From the NCBI RefSeq assembly GCF_050487225.1, contig NZ_JBKQGY010000003.1, forward strand, positions 124,001 to 188,000: DNA of 64,000 nucleotides, in the 5' to 3' direction. Of the stretch, positions 35,146 through 44,363 are shown one piece after another; within the stretch, counting starts at the first letter, position 1, and each line of letters opens with the position of its first letter. Made by a program: the position numbers and the translations under genes. The stretch comes from Paenalcaligenes sp050487225. Its GTDB lineage: Bacteria > Pseudomonadota > Gammaproteobacteria > Burkholderiales > Burkholderiaceae_B. The notes beneath the pieces were generated by a model that was given only the letters and a program-made list of their open reading frames with translations, did not search any database and was not told the DNA's origin.

Positions 35146-35814
35146 TTAAGCCGGTGGAAATATCACCGGCTCTTGCCCTTCTTGCCACTGCGCATACTTA
35201 TTCATCACTCGCTCTAACCTAGGCGATGCAATAAATGCGGCCAGCCAACGCTGTACTGCGGGTACGGGCTGCGCGGCAAACCATTCCTCATCAGTATGTG
35301 CAAACTGGCGTACAAAAGGCGCTAAGGCCAGATCTGCTAGGCTGATGTTCTCACCCAATAAGTAGGTATGAGATTGCAGGCGGTCTTCTAAATTGGCAAT
35401 GTGCTGCATGGCGAGCTCACGTTGCTCTTGTGCATAACTTTCTGCACTACGCTCACCGTGCTCCGCCTCGTGACGCTGTGGATATTTATAGCGGTCTAGC
35501 GCTTTTTTAAAGGGGCCATCGTTAGCACGTACGAGCTCTTTAATGATGTTTTCGTGTTCTGGCTGCAATAAACCCTCAGGATCTTGTTGTCCCAGCGCCC
35601 AATACATCACATCAATGCTTTCATCGATGATTTTCCCTGTGGGTAACACCAGCACAGGCACTGTCGCTTTGGGAGATGCATCACGTAATGCCTGCGGTTT
35701 GTCACGCAGCACCACTTCACGTAGCTCACATTGCAAACCACTGGCAGCCCACGCCAAACGCGCACGCATGGCATACGGGCAGCGTCTGAAAGAATACAAA
35801 ATCGGTAAACTCAC
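35146..35814 (-). CDS. Glutathione S-transferase family protein
   Basis: GST-fold protein of 222 residues. The thioredoxin-like N-terminal domain begins SLPILYSFRRCPYAMRARLA, with a Cys in the C-x-x-A position, and includes VPVLVLPTGKIIDESIDVM (cis-Pro and the E/S glutathione contact). A helical C-terminal domain carries YLLGENISLADLALAPFVRQ. The GTG at 35814 follows GGAG by 5-8 bases; the frame extends to 35862 but that part looks noncoding. Substrate unknown. It converges on fabI across the repeat region. Confidence 0.88.
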   Translation of the reverse strand: MSLPILYSFRRCPYAMRARLAWAASGLQCELREVVLRDKPQALRDASPKATVPVLVLPTGKIIDESIDVMYWALGQQDPEGLLQPEHENIIKELVRANDGPFKKALDRYKYPQRHEAEHGERSAESYAQEQRELAMQHIANLEDRLQSHTYLLGENISLADLALAPFVRQFAHTDEEWFAAQPVPAVQRWLAAFIASPRLERVMNKYAQWQEGQEPVIFPPA

Positions 35815-35978
35815 AATTACTCCAAAAACAGCTAGTGCGGCGTGTGACATAAGCGCCACCAACGATACTCATCGTCGTAGAAACCTACCCGCAAAAGAAA
35901 ACCGGATGGCATAGATATGCTCATCCGGTTTTACCATAGCGCCTGCGCAGCGCCTATAGCTGTAGGTGAATACGTGTT

Positions 35979-36998
35979 TTACTTATTACGCTCTGCCTCA
36001 GCTTTTTCTTGAGCCAAACGCGAACGCTCAGCCAGTTCTTGTCTCCACGCATGCTTTTTCTCGCGCAGCTCACTTAACGGAGCGCCGATGTGACGAGAAC
36101 GTCTTTCTTGCGCCAATTGCGCTTGTTTCTGACGTTCGCGTAAACGTTCAACTTTTTCTGGGTCTAAGCTGTCATGACAATGACGGCAGCTCACACCCTC
36201 TTCGTAGCGTTCATCGTGACGATCTGCTTCGTTCAACGGCATGCGGCATGCACGGCAGAAGGTGTAATCACCTTGGCGCAAGCCATGACCAACCGAGACT
36301 CGCTCGTCGAACACAAAGCACTCACCATCCCACAAGCTTTTGTCTTCGGTGATGTCTTCTAGGTATTTCAGAATACCGCCCTGCAGGTGATAGACGTCTT
36401 CAAAACCTTGGGAACGCATGAAGGCAGTGGATTTTTCGCAGCGAATACCGCCTGTGCAGAACATGGCCACACGAGGGTTACCAGCCAACACACCGCCTTC
36501 TTTACGTTGCTCCGCTACCCATTCAGGAAACTCTGAGAAACTATCAGTCTTGGGGTTGATCGCGTGTTTGAACGTACCTATACCCACTTCGTAGTCGTTA
36601 CGGGTATCGATTAACACCACATCTGGGGATTCGATCAGTGCATTCCAATCTTCTGGCGCCACATACTGACCCACCATTTCAGCGGTTTTCAGATCAGGCA
36701 CACCTAGGGTCACGATTTCTTTTTTCAGTTTTACCTTCAAACGGTAAAACGGCATGCTGTCCGCCCACGACTCTTTGTGCACTAATTTGGCCAAACGTGG
36801 GTCGGAGCGCAAATACGCCAGCACTTCCTTCACGCCTTGCTCAGGACCAGCAATAGTGCCGTTGATCCCTTCTCGGGCTAGCAACAGCGTACCAATGATC
36901 TGACGCTCGGCACAGAAATCGTAGAGCGGCTGACGCAAACTGACGTAGTCGTCTAGTTCAGCAAAATGGTAGAGGGCAGCAACAAGATATTTGGCCAT
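35979..36998 (-). CDS. trhO: tRNA uridine(34) hydroxylase TrhO (rhodanese-domain protein, YceA family)
   Basis: Oxygen-dependent enzyme that hydroxylates uridine 34 of certain tRNAs toward 5-methoxy- or carboxymethoxyuridine. The 339 residues have the acylphosphatase-like N domain (LLLAREGINGTIAGP) and a rhodanese domain with the active-site cysteine in MFCTGGIRCEKSTAFM. A C-terminal Cys-rich part (FCRACRMPLNEAD, SCRHCHDSL) is also present. The last 50 residues are Arg/Glu/Gln-rich coiled coil. It lies alone, divergent from the DUF457 gene. Confidence 0.94.
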   Translation of the reverse strand: MAKYLVAALYHFAELDDYVSLRQPLYDFCAERQIIGTLLLAREGINGTIAGPEQGVKEVLAYLRSDPRLAKLVHKESWADSMPFYRLKVKLKKEIVTLGVPDLKTAEMVGQYVAPEDWNALIESPDVVLIDTRNDYEVGIGTFKHAINPKTDSFSEFPEWVAEQRKEGGVLAGNPRVAMFCTGGIRCEKSTAFMRSQGFEDVYHLQGGILKYLEDITEDKSLWDGECFVFDERVSVGHGLRQGDYTFCRACRMPLNEADRHDERYEEGVSCRHCHDSLDPEKVERLRERQKQAQLAQERRSRHIGAPLSELREKKHAWRQELAERSRLAQEKAEAERNK

Positions 36999-37154
36999 GG
37001 TACTCGGCAGGAAGAAGAAATTAGAATCATAACGTTATCCACCCCGCCAATGTCAGTAAAACTGCAGGCTCTTTGCGTTAGCGCAAGAAAAGGTCCGTAC
37101 AATAGACCAAGGTGGATACTCACTCATTGTTGTCTATTATACCCCGCGTTGTTT

Positions 37155-38243
37155 ATGGATTCTCTTACCCAAGCCGTTCTGGGTGCCAGCATTTGTGGCA
37201 GTTTCATTGGCCGTTACCACGGTCGTAAAGCCGCTATTGCCGGTGCCGTATTGGCCACACTGCCTGATCTGGACGTAGTCATGCGTTATCAGGACCCCAT
37301 TTTGGCTATGACTAGCCATCGCGGGTTCTCCCACTCGCTGTTCGTGCTCACAGGGCTAGCACTGCTACTGACCTGCTTGTGGCGACTGATGCGCCCAGAC
37401 CCACGCTATGGTGCCAGCCGCCTCTTTTTAGCGCTGTGGCTCACGCTCATTACGCACCCCTTACTGGATGCTTTCACCAGTTACGGCACGCAACTGCTAT
37501 GGCCACTCGAACCCATACCGCAATCGTGGGCCAGCATTTTTATTGTTGATCCGGTCTATACCCTACCATTATTGGTCGCCACGATTTTGTTGTTAGGCTG
37601 GGGGGGACGTAGTGGCGTGATCAAGACCTGCCACTGGGCCTTAGGGCTAAGTACGGCCTATTTGGCCCTCACCGTAGCCATACAGCACCATGTGGATACC
37701 CAAGCCCAAGCACGGGTACAACAGCTAGGCTACACGCCTATAGCCAGCTTCACGACACCAGAGCTTTTCACCACCTTGCTGTGGCGCTCTATCGTGCGTA
37801 CGGACTCAGGCATAGACTGCGAGGTGATCACTGGGTTGCTGGATAACACTGAATCAGAATACCTCTGCGCGGCCAATAACCATCACTTAGCGGATAATCT
37901 TCCTGCCGCCACGTCATTGCAGCGTCTACGCTGGTTCAGTGGTGACTGGGTACGTTTTGATGTGCAAGATGATCTCTTGATCGTCAGCGATCTACGTATG
38001 GGCGCAGGCGCTGGCATCTATTCATTCCGCTTTGTGGTGGGTGAACAAGATGATCAACAAAACTGGCGCGAAGTCACCCCTTACAAGTTTGGAGGTTGGC
38101 ATAATTTCGGGCTGATCAAAGCTGGCATGAATCGCGTACTGCATTCAACACCGCCCTTGCCACTGAATGACTGGGCCAAAACCATAGGCATGCAACTAGA
38201 GCCCTATCACGCCCAACTGTCTGAGAACGCCCCACATCATTAA
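37155..38243 (+). CDS. Membrane-bound metal-dependent hydrolase (DUF457, YdjM-like)
   Basis: Integral membrane protein of 362 residues. The N-terminal DUF457 half has MDSLTQAVLGASICGSFIG, LPDLDVVMRY and HRGFSHSLFVL, with His/Asp residues typical of the metal site, then HPLLDAFTSYGTQLLWPL. About five helices are followed by a soluble C-terminal domain of about 170 residues. The biochemical function is not known. I chose the ATG at 37155, where homology-like sequence begins, over an in-frame start at 36966. Confidence 0.85.
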   Translation: MDSLTQAVLGASICGSFIGRYHGRKAAIAGAVLATLPDLDVVMRYQDPILAMTSHRGFSHSLFVLTGLALLLTCLWRLMRPDPRYGASRLFLALWLTLITHPLLDAFTSYGTQLLWPLEPIPQSWASIFIVDPVYTLPLLVATILLLGWGGRSGVIKTCHWALGLSTAYLALTVAIQHHVDTQAQARVQQLGYTPIASFTTPELFTTLLWRSIVRTDSGIDCEVITGLLDNTESEYLCAANNHHLADNLPAATSLQRLRWFSGDWVRFDVQDDLLIVSDLRMGAGAGIYSFRFVVGEQDDQQNWREVTPYKFGGWHNFGLIKAGMNRVLHSTPPLPLNDWAKTIGMQLEPYHAQLSENAPHH

Positions 38244-38256
38244 CGCCATACATTGC

Positions 38257-38297
38257 AAAAAAGCCTGAGTCTGCATACACAGAACTCAGGCTTTTTT
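38257..38297. terminator. Bidirectional terminator between convergent genes
   Basis: Six A, stem GCCTGAGT / ACTCAGGC, six T. It sits between the convergent DUF457 and allE genes and should serve both. Confidence 0.92.
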
Positions 38298-38321
38298 GAC
38301 ACGGAGAATCAGTACTGCTGC

Positions 38322-39158
38322 TTAACGTGTGCCACCAATGGTGAGGTTGGCATGACGGTTCACATCTTTGTACAGCAAGTAGCGGAAGCGGCCAGGGCCA
38401 CCGGCATAACATGCTTGGGGGCAGAATGCGCGCAACCACATAAAGTCGCCCGCTTCTACTTCTACCCAGTCTTGGTTCAAGCGGTACACCGCTTTACCTT
38501 CCAACACGTACAAGCCGTGTTCCATCACGTGCGTTTCCGCAAACGGAATCACGCCACCGGGTTCAAAGTTCACGATGTTCACGTGCATGTCGTGACTCAT
38601 GTCAGACATGTCTGCAAAGCGTGTGGTGCTCCAACGGCCTTCGGTGTGAGGCATCACGATAGGCTCTATGTCTTTCTCGTTGGTCACAAAGGCTTTTGGA
38701 TGTGGCACGCCCTCTACCTCTTGGTAGCGCTTGCGAATCCAATGGAAGCTTGCCAATGCATTGGTGCGGTTGTGCAGTTTCCATTTGCTTGCTGGAGGAA
38801 TAAAAGCGTAACCACCTTCATCCATGGTGTGTTTTTCGCCATTCAGTTCCAGTTCTAACTGACCTGCAACGACGAACACCACGCCTTCGGCTTCTGGATT
38901 GGATTCAGGATCGTTACTGCCACCACCTGGGCTAACTTCCACAATGTATTGCGAGAAAGTTTCAGCAAAGCCGGACAATGGGCGAGCCAGCACCCACAAA
39001 CGGGTTTTTTCCCATGAAGGCAAGTAGCTGGTCACGATATCTTGCAGCACACCTTTAGGCAAGATGGCATACGCTTCCGTGAACATGGCACGGTCAGTCA
39101 GCAGCTGTGTCTGAGGTGGATGACCACCAGCTGGGGCATAGTAATTAACTTTGGACAT
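38322..39158 (-). CDS. allE: (S)-ureidoglycine aminohydrolase (bicupin)
   Basis: Mn-dependent cupin enzyme that releases ammonia from ureidoglycine in allantoin/purine catabolism. The 278 residues contain two cupin halves: GVVFVVAGQLELELNGEKHT with GGYAFIPPASKWKLHN, and FAETHVMEHGLYVLEGKAVY with AGDFMWLRAFCPQACYAGG. The second holds the metal ligands. The pattern FEPGGVIPFAETHVMEHGLY is diagnostic for AllE/UGlyAH. No other allantoin genes are in the window. It is divergent from a LysR regulator. Confidence 0.93.
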   Translation of the reverse strand: MSKVNYYAPAGGHPPQTQLLTDRAMFTEAYAILPKGVLQDIVTSYLPSWEKTRLWVLARPLSGFAETFSQYIVEVSPGGGSNDPESNPEAEGVVFVVAGQLELELNGEKHTMDEGGYAFIPPASKWKLHNRTNALASFHWIRKRYQEVEGVPHPKAFVTNEKDIEPIVMPHTEGRWSTTRFADMSDMSHDMHVNIVNFEPGGVIPFAETHVMEHGLYVLEGKAVYRLNQDWVEVEAGDFMWLRAFCPQACYAGGPGRFRYLLYKDVNRHANLTIGGTR

Positions 39159-39312
39159 AACGATTCCGATAGAGATTCAGTAGAAACGCCTGTCGCGTTG
39201 TGTAGGACGAGGAAAGCCTGCCGTAGCGGCATTTTTCACGCCGTCGCTGCAATGCGCGGGGGACTCTTATACCTTACTGGCAGACCCATTCATTAGCAAA
39301 TTAAATGTTTTA

Positions 39313-39336
39313 ATTCAGTAAATTCACTTATTGAAT
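39313..39336. promoter_or_regulatory. Near-palindrome in the allE / LysR intergenic region
   Basis: ATTCAGTAA and TTATTGAAT (one mismatch) flank 6 bp, and the pattern contains the T-N11-A core of LysR-type sites. It lies in the AT-rich middle of the 355-bp gap 39159-39513. The gap otherwise shows only promoter-like AT-rich sequence. Confidence 0.45.
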
Positions 39337-39513
39337 GAATGATAGTAGGCTATTATTTGCACAGAACAGATAAAAAAACGGTGCTCAAAAATTCGGCATC
39401 TTACTGTTATTACATGACTTTATGTAGTCTGCTCACGCTAAAAACCAGGCCAGGCCTGGCCACTCTTATTCAATTACGCTGTACACCTATCAATTTAGAA
39501 TTCCACTACAACG

Positions 39514-40452
39514 ATGATCAGCAGTGATAAAACAAATAGACTGTTGTACGACCTAGATTTATTGCGTGCCCTGCTCGCCGTCGTAGAGTGTGGCAGCTTT
39601 ACCAGTGCGGCCACCCGCCTGCACTCTACCCAATCTACGGTTAGTCAAAAAATTAGGCGCTTAGAAGAACACACAGGGCATCGCCTACTAGAACGTAATA
39701 ACCAAGGCATTGCTACCACTGAAATGGGGCAAACATTGCTAGGCTATGCGCGGCAAATGCTGATGCTCAATGACCAGATGTCGGAAGCTCTATCAGGGGC
39801 ACAAATTACGGTTACAGCCCGTTTAGGGGTGCCCGAGGATTTTGCTAGTGGCCGCACTATGCAAGCGTTAGCCTCATTTAATCGACGTTATCCGCAGGTA
39901 CGTTTAGAGGTCACCAGTGGGCTTAGCCGTGACTTGCTTTTAGATTACGACCAAGGTGATTTAGACCTTATTCTAATCAAACAACGCCACCATAATCGCG
40001 CTGCAGTCGCGCTATTGCCTGAGCATACAGCATGGGTAGACAGCGCTACTCACCCCGTCTTTCACCTAGACCCTATTCCACTCGTCACCTTTCCACATCG
40101 AGGGGTGTACCGAGAAGAAATCATCAATGCTGTAGAGTCCTTAGGCCGTCGGTGGCGTATCAGCTTCACCAGCTCTAGCTTAAGCGGCATTCAAGGCGCG
40201 GTAGCGCATGGCATGGGCATCAGCTTATTGCCGCGTAGGGCAGTCACCAGTCAGCATATAGAGCTGGGTTCTGCACAAGGGCTACCCAGTATTGATGCCT
40301 TCGAATTGGCAATTTTGCACCGCCCTAATACCGACCCCATGATCAAAGCACTGGCACAGGTGTTAATTGCGGTACTCAGCCCTGAGGAAATCACTGTTAA
40401 TACAGAGATCTTGTCCACCGAGGCTGTGCATAAGTTTGAGGACAACGCGTGA
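39514..40452 (+). CDS. LysR-family transcriptional regulator
   Basis: DNA-binding regulator of 312 residues. The N-terminal winged helix reads LLRALLAVVECGSFTSAATR, then STQSTVSQKIRRLEEHTGHR. A periplasmic-binding-like effector domain follows (about 95-300). It is divergent from allE, the classic arrangement for a LysR activator and its target, so purine/ureide-responsive control of allE is a fair inference. The effector cannot be named. Confidence 0.9.
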   Translation: MISSDKTNRLLYDLDLLRALLAVVECGSFTSAATRLHSTQSTVSQKIRRLEEHTGHRLLERNNQGIATTEMGQTLLGYARQMLMLNDQMSEALSGAQITVTARLGVPEDFASGRTMQALASFNRRYPQVRLEVTSGLSRDLLLDYDQGDLDLILIKQRHHNRAAVALLPEHTAWVDSATHPVFHLDPIPLVTFPHRGVYREEIINAVESLGRRWRISFTSSSLSGIQGAVAHGMGISLLPRRAVTSQHIELGSAQGLPSIDAFELAILHRPNTDPMIKALAQVLIAVLSPEEITVNTEILSTEAVHKFEDNA

Positions 40453-40500
40453 ATGCACTGCGCTATGCCTTTTAGCCCTTAGCTCACGGCAGGGTTGAGC

Positions 40501-40541
40501 AAAAAATGCCCAGATGACAGTAACGTCTTCTGGGCATTTTT
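40501..40541. terminator. Bidirectional terminator between LysR and receptor genes
   Basis: AAAAAATGCCCAGA pairs with TCTGGGCATTTTT around a 13- to 14-base loop. It lies between the convergent LysR and TonB-receptor genes. Confidence 0.88.
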
Positions 40542-40559
40542 GGTCTACCTGCTGTTTAC

Positions 40560-42827
40560 TTAGAACGAGGCTCGTACATCTATAAACAATGAACGACCAT
40601 GTTCGTTATAGGTACGAGCGCCCGCACTGTTAGTTACCGACGCTTGGTTACCATTACTTAAGCCATAACGGTACAGTTTCTTATCAAAGAAGTTGTTCAC
40701 ACCGGCTTTCACGTACACGTTTTTGCTGATCTCGTAACCAGCGCTAAAACCTACCAACGCGTAAGGGTTCAGCGATGGACCAGACACGTCTGTACCCTTA
40801 CGAATATCAAAGTCGGCAGCTTCTTGTTTGCCGTACCATGTCACGTTAGCTTGCAAGGTGAGTTTTTCAGTAGGCATCCAACGTACATAGCTGTTCACGG
40901 TGTACTTAGGAATAATGCTTAACGGTTGGTTGTAGGTTTTGTCTTTGGATTCCAACATATACGTAAAGTTGGTGTTCCAATCTACCGTCTCACTTAACGG
41001 CATGAACAAATTACCTTCCAAGCCAGACACTACCGCCTTAGGGGTATTTTCCCATTTCAAGATATCTGCAGGGCCACGGCCGTTGGTCACCACACCGTAA
41101 GACTCTACCCCAGCCATGATTTTGTTTTTGTAATCATTGCGGAAGTACGTCAGGCTAGTGCTTAACTCACCATCGTCATAAGCAATACCAATTTCTTTGT
41201 TGATACTGGTTTCGCTTTTCAGATCATCATTACCCTGCAAGTAGCAACCGCCAGTAGAGTAACCTGGTCTGCACCCAATACCTTGGCTGTACAACAAGTA
41301 GTTAGGATTAGACTGGTACATGCTAGGCGCTTTATAGGCCCTAGCAATACCCCCTTTGACTGACCAGAAATCACCCAGTGCATACGAAGCCGTTAAACCT
41401 GGGCTAACGTTGAAGCCGAACTCTTCGTGTTGGTTAAAACGAATAGTAGGAATCAGTGTGAAATCAGGGCTGATCCGCATATTGTTCTCTAGGTACAGCG
41501 CACCACTGGTGTACGAGGTTTTGGTTTTACCGTCACGCCCAGCAATACTTGCTGGCTCCCAGCTATTGCCGCCCACCATCAGCGTACGCAAGCTACCTGG
41601 GTCATTCAGTGACTCATGCAAAAGCTCGCCACCCACTGTTAGCATTTGGTCCATGCCACCCGCCATGAACGGGATATTCACCTCACCGTCTAGTCGTGAC
41701 TCTTTGAGTACGCTGTTGTAGCGCAAGTCCTGGCCAGATGTCCCTTGCCCCGACAAGAAGGCGCCTTCAGGCCCACCAAACAAACCTTCAGTACCACGAT
41801 TATTACGCGTGTAACTATAGCTAGCGTCTAAGCGAGAGGTACCCCATGACCAGTCACCGTGATGGCTTAAACCCACCGTATTGCGGTAGACAATGGTAGT
41901 TTCGGAGTTAAAAAGCTCTGAAACGGGAATAAAGTTTCCACCATTTTCGGTACTGCTACCGATGGTGTTTTGGGTATCACCCGAATACAGATCACTTTTT
42001 CTGCTGCTACCAAAGCTCAGCTCTAGGCGCTGCTCTGGTGTAAGGTCTAACGCCAATAAACCATTAATGTATTTATCACGTACACCCGTTTTTCCGGAAG
42101 CATCCACGAAACCGTTTTTCTCGGGCGCACGTCCTTTATTAATGTCTATGGCGTCAGGTTGTGTTTTGCTATAGCCCCCATATACCCTAAAGCCAAGGCG
42201 GTCGCTAATGGGGCCTGATAAATTGAAGTTAGTGCGCCAGTTGTCACCCTCTTTACCATCTTCTTGTATCTGTCTAAATGCTGTCACCGAACCATGGAAT
42301 GAGTCCGTAGGGCGTTTGGTAATAATATTCACCACACCACCCATAGCACCAGAGCCATAACGTGCTGCCGCTGGCCCACGCAAAACCTCTACACGCTCAA
42401 TGGCTTCAGGCGGTACCCAACCTGTATCGCCATCCGTATCGCGCTCGCCCGTCCACCCTTGGCGTGAGGCATTGCGTGAGGTAGCGGGTTTACCATCGAT
42501 CAACACCATGGTGTTGTCTGGCCCCATGCCACGTATATCGATTTGTCGGCGATTACCACGCATACCAGAGTTGGCACTACCCGTGAGGTTCACGCCTGGC
42601 TCTTTACGCAGAATATCGGTTAGGTCAGTGACAGAGGGGTTTTTCTCTATATCTGCAGAGGTAATGATAGAGACGCCTAGAGACTCTTTTAATTCTTCTT
42701 CGGCAGTGCTCAGCACCTTAATACTTTCTAACTGTTGTACAGGCTGAGCTAACACAGGGGCTGCCACGCCTACGCAAAATAACGCTGCTAGCACCCCACT
42801 TACCGTCTGATTTAATTTGAACGTCAC
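40560..42827 (-). CDS. TonB-dependent catecholate siderophore receptor, FepA/PfeA-like
   Basis: Outer-membrane beta-barrel taking up a ferric siderophore with TonB energy. The 755 residues begin with a signal peptide (cleavage near VLAQP) and a plug domain: ADIEKNPSVTDLTDILRKEP, IDIRGMGPDNTMVLIDGKPA and VEVLRGPAAARYGSGAMGGV. A 22-strand barrel ends in the aromatic SLFIDVRASF. Segments such as GGCYLQGNDDLKSETSINKE resemble FepA. I chose the GTG at 42827, with GGAA upstream, since it gives a standard signal peptide. The Fur-box-like site upstream supports iron control. No siderophore ABC genes are nearby. Confidence 0.92.
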   Translation of the reverse strand: MTFKLNQTVSGVLAALFCVGVAAPVLAQPVQQLESIKVLSTAEEELKESLGVSIITSADIEKNPSVTDLTDILRKEPGVNLTGSANSGMRGNRRQIDIRGMGPDNTMVLIDGKPATSRNASRQGWTGERDTDGDTGWVPPEAIERVEVLRGPAAARYGSGAMGGVVNIITKRPTDSFHGSVTAFRQIQEDGKEGDNWRTNFNLSGPISDRLGFRVYGGYSKTQPDAIDINKGRAPEKNGFVDASGKTGVRDKYINGLLALDLTPEQRLELSFGSSRKSDLYSGDTQNTIGSSTENGGNFIPVSELFNSETTIVYRNTVGLSHHGDWSWGTSRLDASYSYTRNNRGTEGLFGGPEGAFLSGQGTSGQDLRYNSVLKESRLDGEVNIPFMAGGMDQMLTVGGELLHESLNDPGSLRTLMVGGNSWEPASIAGRDGKTKTSYTSGALYLENNMRISPDFTLIPTIRFNQHEEFGFNVSPGLTASYALGDFWSVKGGIARAYKAPSMYQSNPNYLLYSQGIGCRPGYSTGGCYLQGNDDLKSETSINKEIGIAYDDGELSTSLTYFRNDYKNKIMAGVESYGVVTNGRGPADILKWENTPKAVVSGLEGNLFMPLSETVDWNTNFTYMLESKDKTYNQPLSIIPKYTVNSYVRWMPTEKLTLQANVTWYGKQEAADFDIRKGTDVSGPSLNPYALVGFSAGYEISKNVYVKAGVNNFFDKKLYRYGLSNGNQASVTNSAGARTYNEHGRSLFIDVRASF

Positions 42828-42867
42828 GATATTTTCCGTATAAGAACCACAGCACACCAACAAGATT

Positions 42868-42886
42868 GTTAATGATAGTAATTCCT
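42868..42886. promoter_or_regulatory. Fur-box-like sequence upstream of the FepA-like receptor
   Basis: GTTAATGATAGTAATTCCT matches the 19-bp Fur consensus at 13 positions, with the GATA/ATT core intact, and lies about 40 bp before the receptor start. Iron repression is the natural reading. Confidence 0.6.
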
Positions 42887-42961
42887 ATTACGGAAGATAT
42901 GAAGGCTATAACGCTCTACAATCTGTCATCTGGCGGGTAAACGCAACAGTTCTCATTACCA

Positions 42962-44176
42962 TTACGGAGTGATGTTCACCATCACTCCAATAACCAAGGC
43001 ATTTGCTAAGTCGATGAAAAACCCACATACCAAGGGCACAACGACAAAGGCTTTGTGCGCAGCCCCATACTGCTGTGTCACCGCGGTCATGTTGGCAATT
43101 GCCGTGGCAGTAGAGCCCAACGTAATACCACCAAAACCAGCACACATCACCGCAGACTCGTAGTCTTTACCCATGACACGAAAGACCACTACGAAGATAA
43201 ACAGTACCACCAAGGCGACTTGAATCAACATACACACCAGCATGAAACCCAGTACTGGCTGCAACGTCCACAACTGTAGCCCCATCAATGCCATGGTGAT
43301 AAAACCACCCAAGCAGATATCGGAAATCAGCGCTAAACCTGGCTGCATAATGGGCCACTGCCACATTCTGCCTTGACGCTGTAAGGTACTTAATGTGCCT
43401 ATGGCACGAATCACAATCCCGGCCACCAAACACCCTACAAACTCTGGCAACACCACAGGGCTTTGCGCTAAGCCTTGGTTGATGAAGCTACCCAAAATCA
43501 ACGCCATGTTCAGCCAGAACAGCGCCATCAATACGCCGTAATAGTCGATACGAGCGATTTTTTCTTCTTTGTGCATACTCCCTACTTCCAACTCTACGTT
43601 TTCGGAAGGAGTGAGTTTATATTTGCCAATCAGGGCCGCCGCAATAGGCCCACCAATCACACACGCAGCAATCAAACCTATAGTATTAGCCGCCAAACCC
43701 AGCTCTTTAGCATTGGCAATACCTAACTTATCAGTAAAGAACTCAGTCCACGATAAGGTAGTCCCTACCCCACCCGTCAACGATATAGAGCCCAGCATCA
43801 GCCCTGCGCGCGGGTCCAAACCAAAGACTTGCGCCAACCCCATGCCGGTCATGTTCTGCAGCACCATGAAGCACACCGATAGCCCCGTTAGTATCACTAA
43901 CGGCCTACCGCCACTGGCCAGCGAACGTATATCGGTATTGAGACCTATACCGGCAAAGAAATACAGCAACAACACATCACGCAGATGCAAGTCAAAATCA
44001 ATTGTGAGCCCCAAACCATAAAAAATGACGCACGTGCCCACCGCACAAATCAACCCACCCACCAAGGACTCAGGAATACTATAAGCACGCAAAAAATTGA
44101 TGCGAGCTACTAATCCCTTACCAATAAACAGCAACAAAATTGTCAGCGTAAAGCTGTGAAAAGAATCAACCTGCAT
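42962..44176 (-). CDS. gltS: Sodium/glutamate symporter GltS
   Basis: Imports glutamate with sodium across the inner membrane. The 404 residues form about ten helices with family segments MQVDSFHSFTLTILLLFIGK, YSIPESLVGGLICAV, FFAGIGLNTDIRSL and SISLTGGVGTTLSWTEFF (first pore loop). The second pore loop is CAGFGGITLGSTATAIANM. It lies upstream of the receptor gene in the same direction but with its own 134-bp spacer, so probably a separate unit. Confidence 0.95.
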   Translation of the reverse strand: MQVDSFHSFTLTILLLFIGKGLVARINFLRAYSIPESLVGGLICAVGTCVIFYGLGLTIDFDLHLRDVLLLYFFAGIGLNTDIRSLASGGRPLVILTGLSVCFMVLQNMTGMGLAQVFGLDPRAGLMLGSISLTGGVGTTLSWTEFFTDKLGIANAKELGLAANTIGLIAACVIGGPIAAALIGKYKLTPSENVELEVGSMHKEEKIARIDYYGVLMALFWLNMALILGSFINQGLAQSPVVLPEFVGCLVAGIVIRAIGTLSTLQRQGRMWQWPIMQPGLALISDICLGGFITMALMGLQLWTLQPVLGFMLVCMLIQVALVVLFIFVVVFRVMGKDYESAVMCAGFGGITLGSTATAIANMTAVTQQYGAAHKAFVVVPLVCGFFIDLANALVIGVMVNITP

Positions 44177-44295
44177 TGCACGAAGCTCCTTGGTGATAAC
44201 AGGCAGTTAATTTAGGTCGCGCTATGCTACCACCAAGTCATTGCTTTCAATCTGCTGATTATTTGCTGCTAACAATCTTTGTCTGTCCTACAAAC

Positions 44296-44335
44296 AAAAA
44301 CCCCATCTTTGTTGATAAAGATGGGGTTTTATTTT
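44296..44335. terminator. Bidirectional terminator downstream of gltX
   Basis: A perfect 10-bp stem (CCCCATCTTT / AAAGATGGGG) with a GTTGAT loop and A/T runs on both sides. It lies 29 bp past the gltX stop. Confidence 0.92.
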
Positions 44336-44363
44336 CTGCCTCAACAGGCAAAAAAGCGACGTT

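Noticed and set aside
38253..38858. 201-codon plus-strand frame opposite allE
   Set aside because: It starts inside the terminator and is antisense to conserved cupin sequence.
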